Assembly (NCBI RefSeq): GCF_902497995.1
Contig: NZ_CABVII010000015.1
Span: 1-64,000 of the forward strand
Length of the DNA stretch: 64,000 bases
Reading direction: 5' to 3'
From: Pseudomonas fluorescens
GTDB taxonomy: Bacteria; Pseudomonadota; Gammaproteobacteria; Pseudomonadales; Pseudomonadaceae
The number at the start of each line of letters is the position of its first letter. The first letter of the stretch is position 1. This document shows, piece by piece, positions 62,030 to 64,000 of this stretch. The position numbers and the translations under genes are program-made. A model generated the notes under the pieces. The model saw only the letters and a program-made list of their open reading frames with translations, searched no databases and was not told the DNA's origin.

Positions 62030-63784
62030 TTAGTTTTCCTCTATGTACCTTGATAGCAGAGCTGCAGCTATGGTTTCACGTTCCATGTACGAACAAGGCA
62101 ACATCTGGGTCCGCAATTTAGCATCTGATTCTTTCCAGTCAATGATTTCACCTTGGTTAGTTTTCCGAATTACCGGATACCCGCTACCGAGATTCGTTGA
62201 GAATAGGTTAAAAAAGCTCCTAGGTCCAACTCCTATAAAAGGCTCAAAAATTACATTGTTACTGCCCTTGTCCAGAGATATTGAGTCTGAGTGAAACTCC
62301 AGAGCTTTGCTCTTTGGGTAGGGTTCTACATATACGACTCTTTGGATTCCAGCTGCAACTATGTGTTTTGCGCAATTATGGCAAGGGAAAGTTGTGCAGT
62401 ATAAATGACTACCCGCCGTACTGGTCCCAGATCTTGCGCTTGAGAGAAGAGCCTCCATTTCAGCGTGAACAACTCGTCCATACTCCGTAATGTCTTTGAT
62501 TTTACTGTTTTTTATAAGTGGGGCTAATTCTTCTCGATATTGTTCGGGCACAGCCTCTATTATGCCTTCGATGATTAATCTTTTTTGTATTGCGTTAGAA
62601 TCTTCTCCTTTCATGTAGTCGCGACCATCGGCGATGTCCACTATTTCTTGTGTTTTGTCATCGATATCTGGCCAGTACAATCCTCCATGCGCTTTAGGGA
62701 CATCATTAGCTCCAGTTGAGATAATACAGCGGTTTTTTGTAAGTACAGCACCAACTTGGCGAGATAAATCTGCAGATCTCAGTGAGGCAGAGAAAGCCAT
62801 GAACATCGCATATTCGTCAAATGTTGGCGTTATGTATGGTTTGCCAAAAAGTAGATCCAATATTCTCCATATTTGTTTTTTTAAAGAGTCCGAATTACCA
62901 TTGTAGTCAATAAAAAAATCCGAAAGGTGATAGGTGTCGCGCGTGTGTTGACCATACTCTTCCCTTTCGTCAGCGTCTCGTTCAATAAGTCGCGATGCTT
63001 GCTCCTGTGACATGGATTTATCTTTTGTCAAATATTCATGTCTGCGCGTATGGTCAGCATGAACACCAATGAGGAAAAACCCGTCTGAATAAATTTTTCT
63101 CAGTTTCTGAACTTCTGCGGGGCTTTTTAACGAGTTTACAATGAACGCATTTCGCCGCAGTGGTTCCTGTTTGCCCCTGGATTTATTTATTTGGGCAGCT
63201 GCGCCTAATGCTAAAATTGAATTGTCCTGGCTTTCTTTTCGTAGTCTATTACCTTCCTCCATGTATGAACTGATTCTCTCAAATTCATGAGTGTTTTTTG
63301 ACGGGTTTCCAATGTTTGCAATTATATCGGTAGATATTTTTATGTTTTGTGTTTCGTATTTGAATGTTTTCAGTCTGTCTGTTATTAGTTTTGAAACCTC
63401 AGGAAGGTCTGTCCCAATTGTTCCAACAAGCCCTATGATAAGTTCTGAGTCGGAGTAGGTGTCGTTGATGAAGTAAGCGTTTTCTGAAGTGTCCTCAATT
63501 GAGAGCTCGTCGATGATATCTTTGGTGCTTCCTGAGAAATCACGCGCATCCGCTTCGCTGTGGGATTCGGTGTTTAAAAGTGGTTCTACTGATAATTTAA
63601 GCTTTTGAGAGGAGTGGGGTTTTCCTTGAAAGTGAATTCCCCCTGTTGTTGGGTACCAGTTTAATATTCCTTTGCTTTTTGTTTTAAATTGATATTGGTT
63701 TTTATTTATTTCCCTCCATTCGCCTGCAGATGAGATCGGTTCTAATTTTTTCTTTAGCTCATCGAAGCTTCCGTCAAAGCGCAT
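62030..63784 (-). CDS. dcdV: Anti-phage dCTP/dCMP deaminase, DcdV (AvcD) family, with extra N-terminal domain
   Basis: A 584-residue two-part enzyme. Residues about 115-310 form a nucleotide-kinase-like domain starting ELIIGLVGTIGTDLPEV; its glycine loop has no GK[ST]. The C-terminal deaminase has zinc ligands His440, Cys468 and Cys471 with catalytic Glu442 (VVHAEMEALL; TTFPCHNCAKH). DcdV/AvcD depletes dCTP during phage infection. About 110 extra N-terminal residues hold a small domain (GILNWYPTTGGIHFQGKP near 39-56) before a polar linker. AAGGA precedes the ATG by six bases. The gene is much AT-richer than its core neighbours, indicating transfer. Confidence 0.88.
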   Translation of the reverse strand: MRFDGSFDELKKKLEPISSAGEWREINKNQYQFKTKSKGILNWYPTTGGIHFQGKPHSSQKLKLSVEPLLNTESHSEADARDFSGSTKDIIDELSIEDTSENAYFINDTYSDSELIIGLVGTIGTDLPEVSKLITDRLKTFKYETQNIKISTDIIANIGNPSKNTHEFERISSYMEEGNRLRKESQDNSILALGAAAQINKSRGKQEPLRRNAFIVNSLKSPAEVQKLRKIYSDGFFLIGVHADHTRRHEYLTKDKSMSQEQASRLIERDADEREEYGQHTRDTYHLSDFFIDYNGNSDSLKKQIWRILDLLFGKPYITPTFDEYAMFMAFSASLRSADLSRQVGAVLTKNRCIISTGANDVPKAHGGLYWPDIDDKTQEIVDIADGRDYMKGEDSNAIQKRLIIEGIIEAVPEQYREELAPLIKNSKIKDITEYGRVVHAEMEALLSSARSGTSTAGSHLYCTTFPCHNCAKHIVAAGIQRVVYVEPYPKSKALEFHSDSISLDKGSNNVIFEPFIGVGPRSFFNLFSTNLGSGYPVIRKTNQGEIIDWKESDAKLRTQMLPCSYMERETIAAALLSRYIEEN

Positions 63785-63850
63785 GCTAAGTCCTTTTCAA
63801 AAAACTTTTAATGGGCCGTCAGGGCCACCATAGCCTTGAATGCCAATTTA
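63785..63850 (-). other. Short spacer upstream of dcdV
   Basis: Only 66 bases separate dcdV from the upstream stop. They contain a weak GGCC-CTGAC-GGCC hairpin, then AAAAGTTTTTTG and the AAGGA ribosome-binding site. This is shorter than the AvcI RNA described upstream of known avcD genes. Confidence 0.5.
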
Positions 63851-64000
63851 TCAAGATAGCTCTATACGGACTTCATGGCTAGATGGTGAGTCATACTTTT
63901 TTTGAGAGGGCTTATAGTGCGAGCGGAATCCAAGTTTTGTGTGGTCTCCGCCTGTTTTAGTATTAGGAACTTGGCTTCGTGTCTGTAGGATGATTCTTGC
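63851..64000 (-). CDS. C-terminus of an unrecognised protein (gene continues past the window)
   Basis: The minus strand from 64000 is open for 49 codons to a TGA at 63851. The peptide reads RIILQTRSQVPNTKTGGDHT, then KLGFRSHYKPSQKKYDSPSS, and ends HEVRIELS. It is polar and basic, with no recognised domain, and has the AT-rich composition of dcdV. Same strand and close spacing suggest an operon with dcdV. It cannot be identified from this part. Confidence 0.6.
   Translation of the reverse strand, partial: ARIILQTRSQVPNTKTGGDHTKLGFRSHYKPSQKKYDSPSSHEVRIELS

Noticed and set aside
62050..63784. dcdV as a housekeeping dCMP deaminase (ComEB/Dcd)
   Set aside because: It is far too long, has the kinase-like N-terminal domain of the anti-phage family, and lies in AT-rich accessory DNA.
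1..64000. CRISPR array suggested by many repeated 20-30 bp units
   Set aside because: The repeats are REP pairs in inverted orientation scattered at gene ends, not regularly spaced direct repeats.

Overview
The window reads as chromosomal DNA of a fluorescent Pseudomonas (P. fluorescens group). The reasons are high GC, 19 REP/REPIN repeats of the type common in that group, and a gene order from the spu polyamine locus through serA, ilvA, ptsP, lgt and thyA to folA that, from memory, follows the PA0298-PA0350 stretch of P. aeruginosa. Two ends look foreign: an IS110-family element cut by the left edge, and an AT-rich defence segment at the right edge.

Region by region. 1-600: start of an IS110-type recombinase with an inverted-repeat leader, then an upstream region without a convincing gene. 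0.7-3.8 kb: two duplicated OprD-family porins. 4.1-9.8 kb: sulfur-starvation block, with the 1-Cys peroxiredoxin lsfA and the alkanesulfonate operon ssuEADCBF; lsfA and ssuE share two promoter motifs. 10-21.3 kb: polyamine uptake and catabolism (TetR regulator, spuI, a remnant of spuA, then spuBCDEFGH). 21.5-29 kb: HacB-like acylase, thioredoxin-like protein, hydrolase, DUF2059-like protein, PPHD-like prolyl hydroxylase, DUF523 protein, a shortened binding protein and a DUF4399 protein. 29.2-45.5 kb: core metabolism (serA divergent from D-2-hydroxyglutarate dehydrogenase, FAH hydrolase, two SdiA-regulated-type proteins, rpiA, ilvA, DUF2269, HAD phosphatase, rppH-ptsP, NRDE protein, TauE/SafE exporter, lgt, thyA).

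45.6-55.3 kb is an accessory block lying between thyA and folA: cadR/cadA metal resistance, then a LysR regulator with an aminophosphonate-type ABC transporter, a FAD oxidase and a PhnZ-type diiron oxygenase. 55.4-61.5 kb: GTPase/DUF2868 pair, folA, a cystine transporter and periplasmic phosphorylcholine phosphatase.

61.7-64.0 kb is AT-rich, has no REP elements and carries an anti-phage dCTP-deaminase gene (DcdV/AvcD family) on the minus strand. The enzyme has an extra N-terminal domain. One base after its stop codon begins a 50-residue ORF with a VEQWPTWK motif, and the 3' end of an unrecognised gene lies 66 bases upstream of it. This unusual layout (no room for a separate upstream AvcI RNA, but a coupled small ORF) is the best candidate here for something not yet described. 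No tRNA, rRNA, CRISPR array or replication origin was seen.
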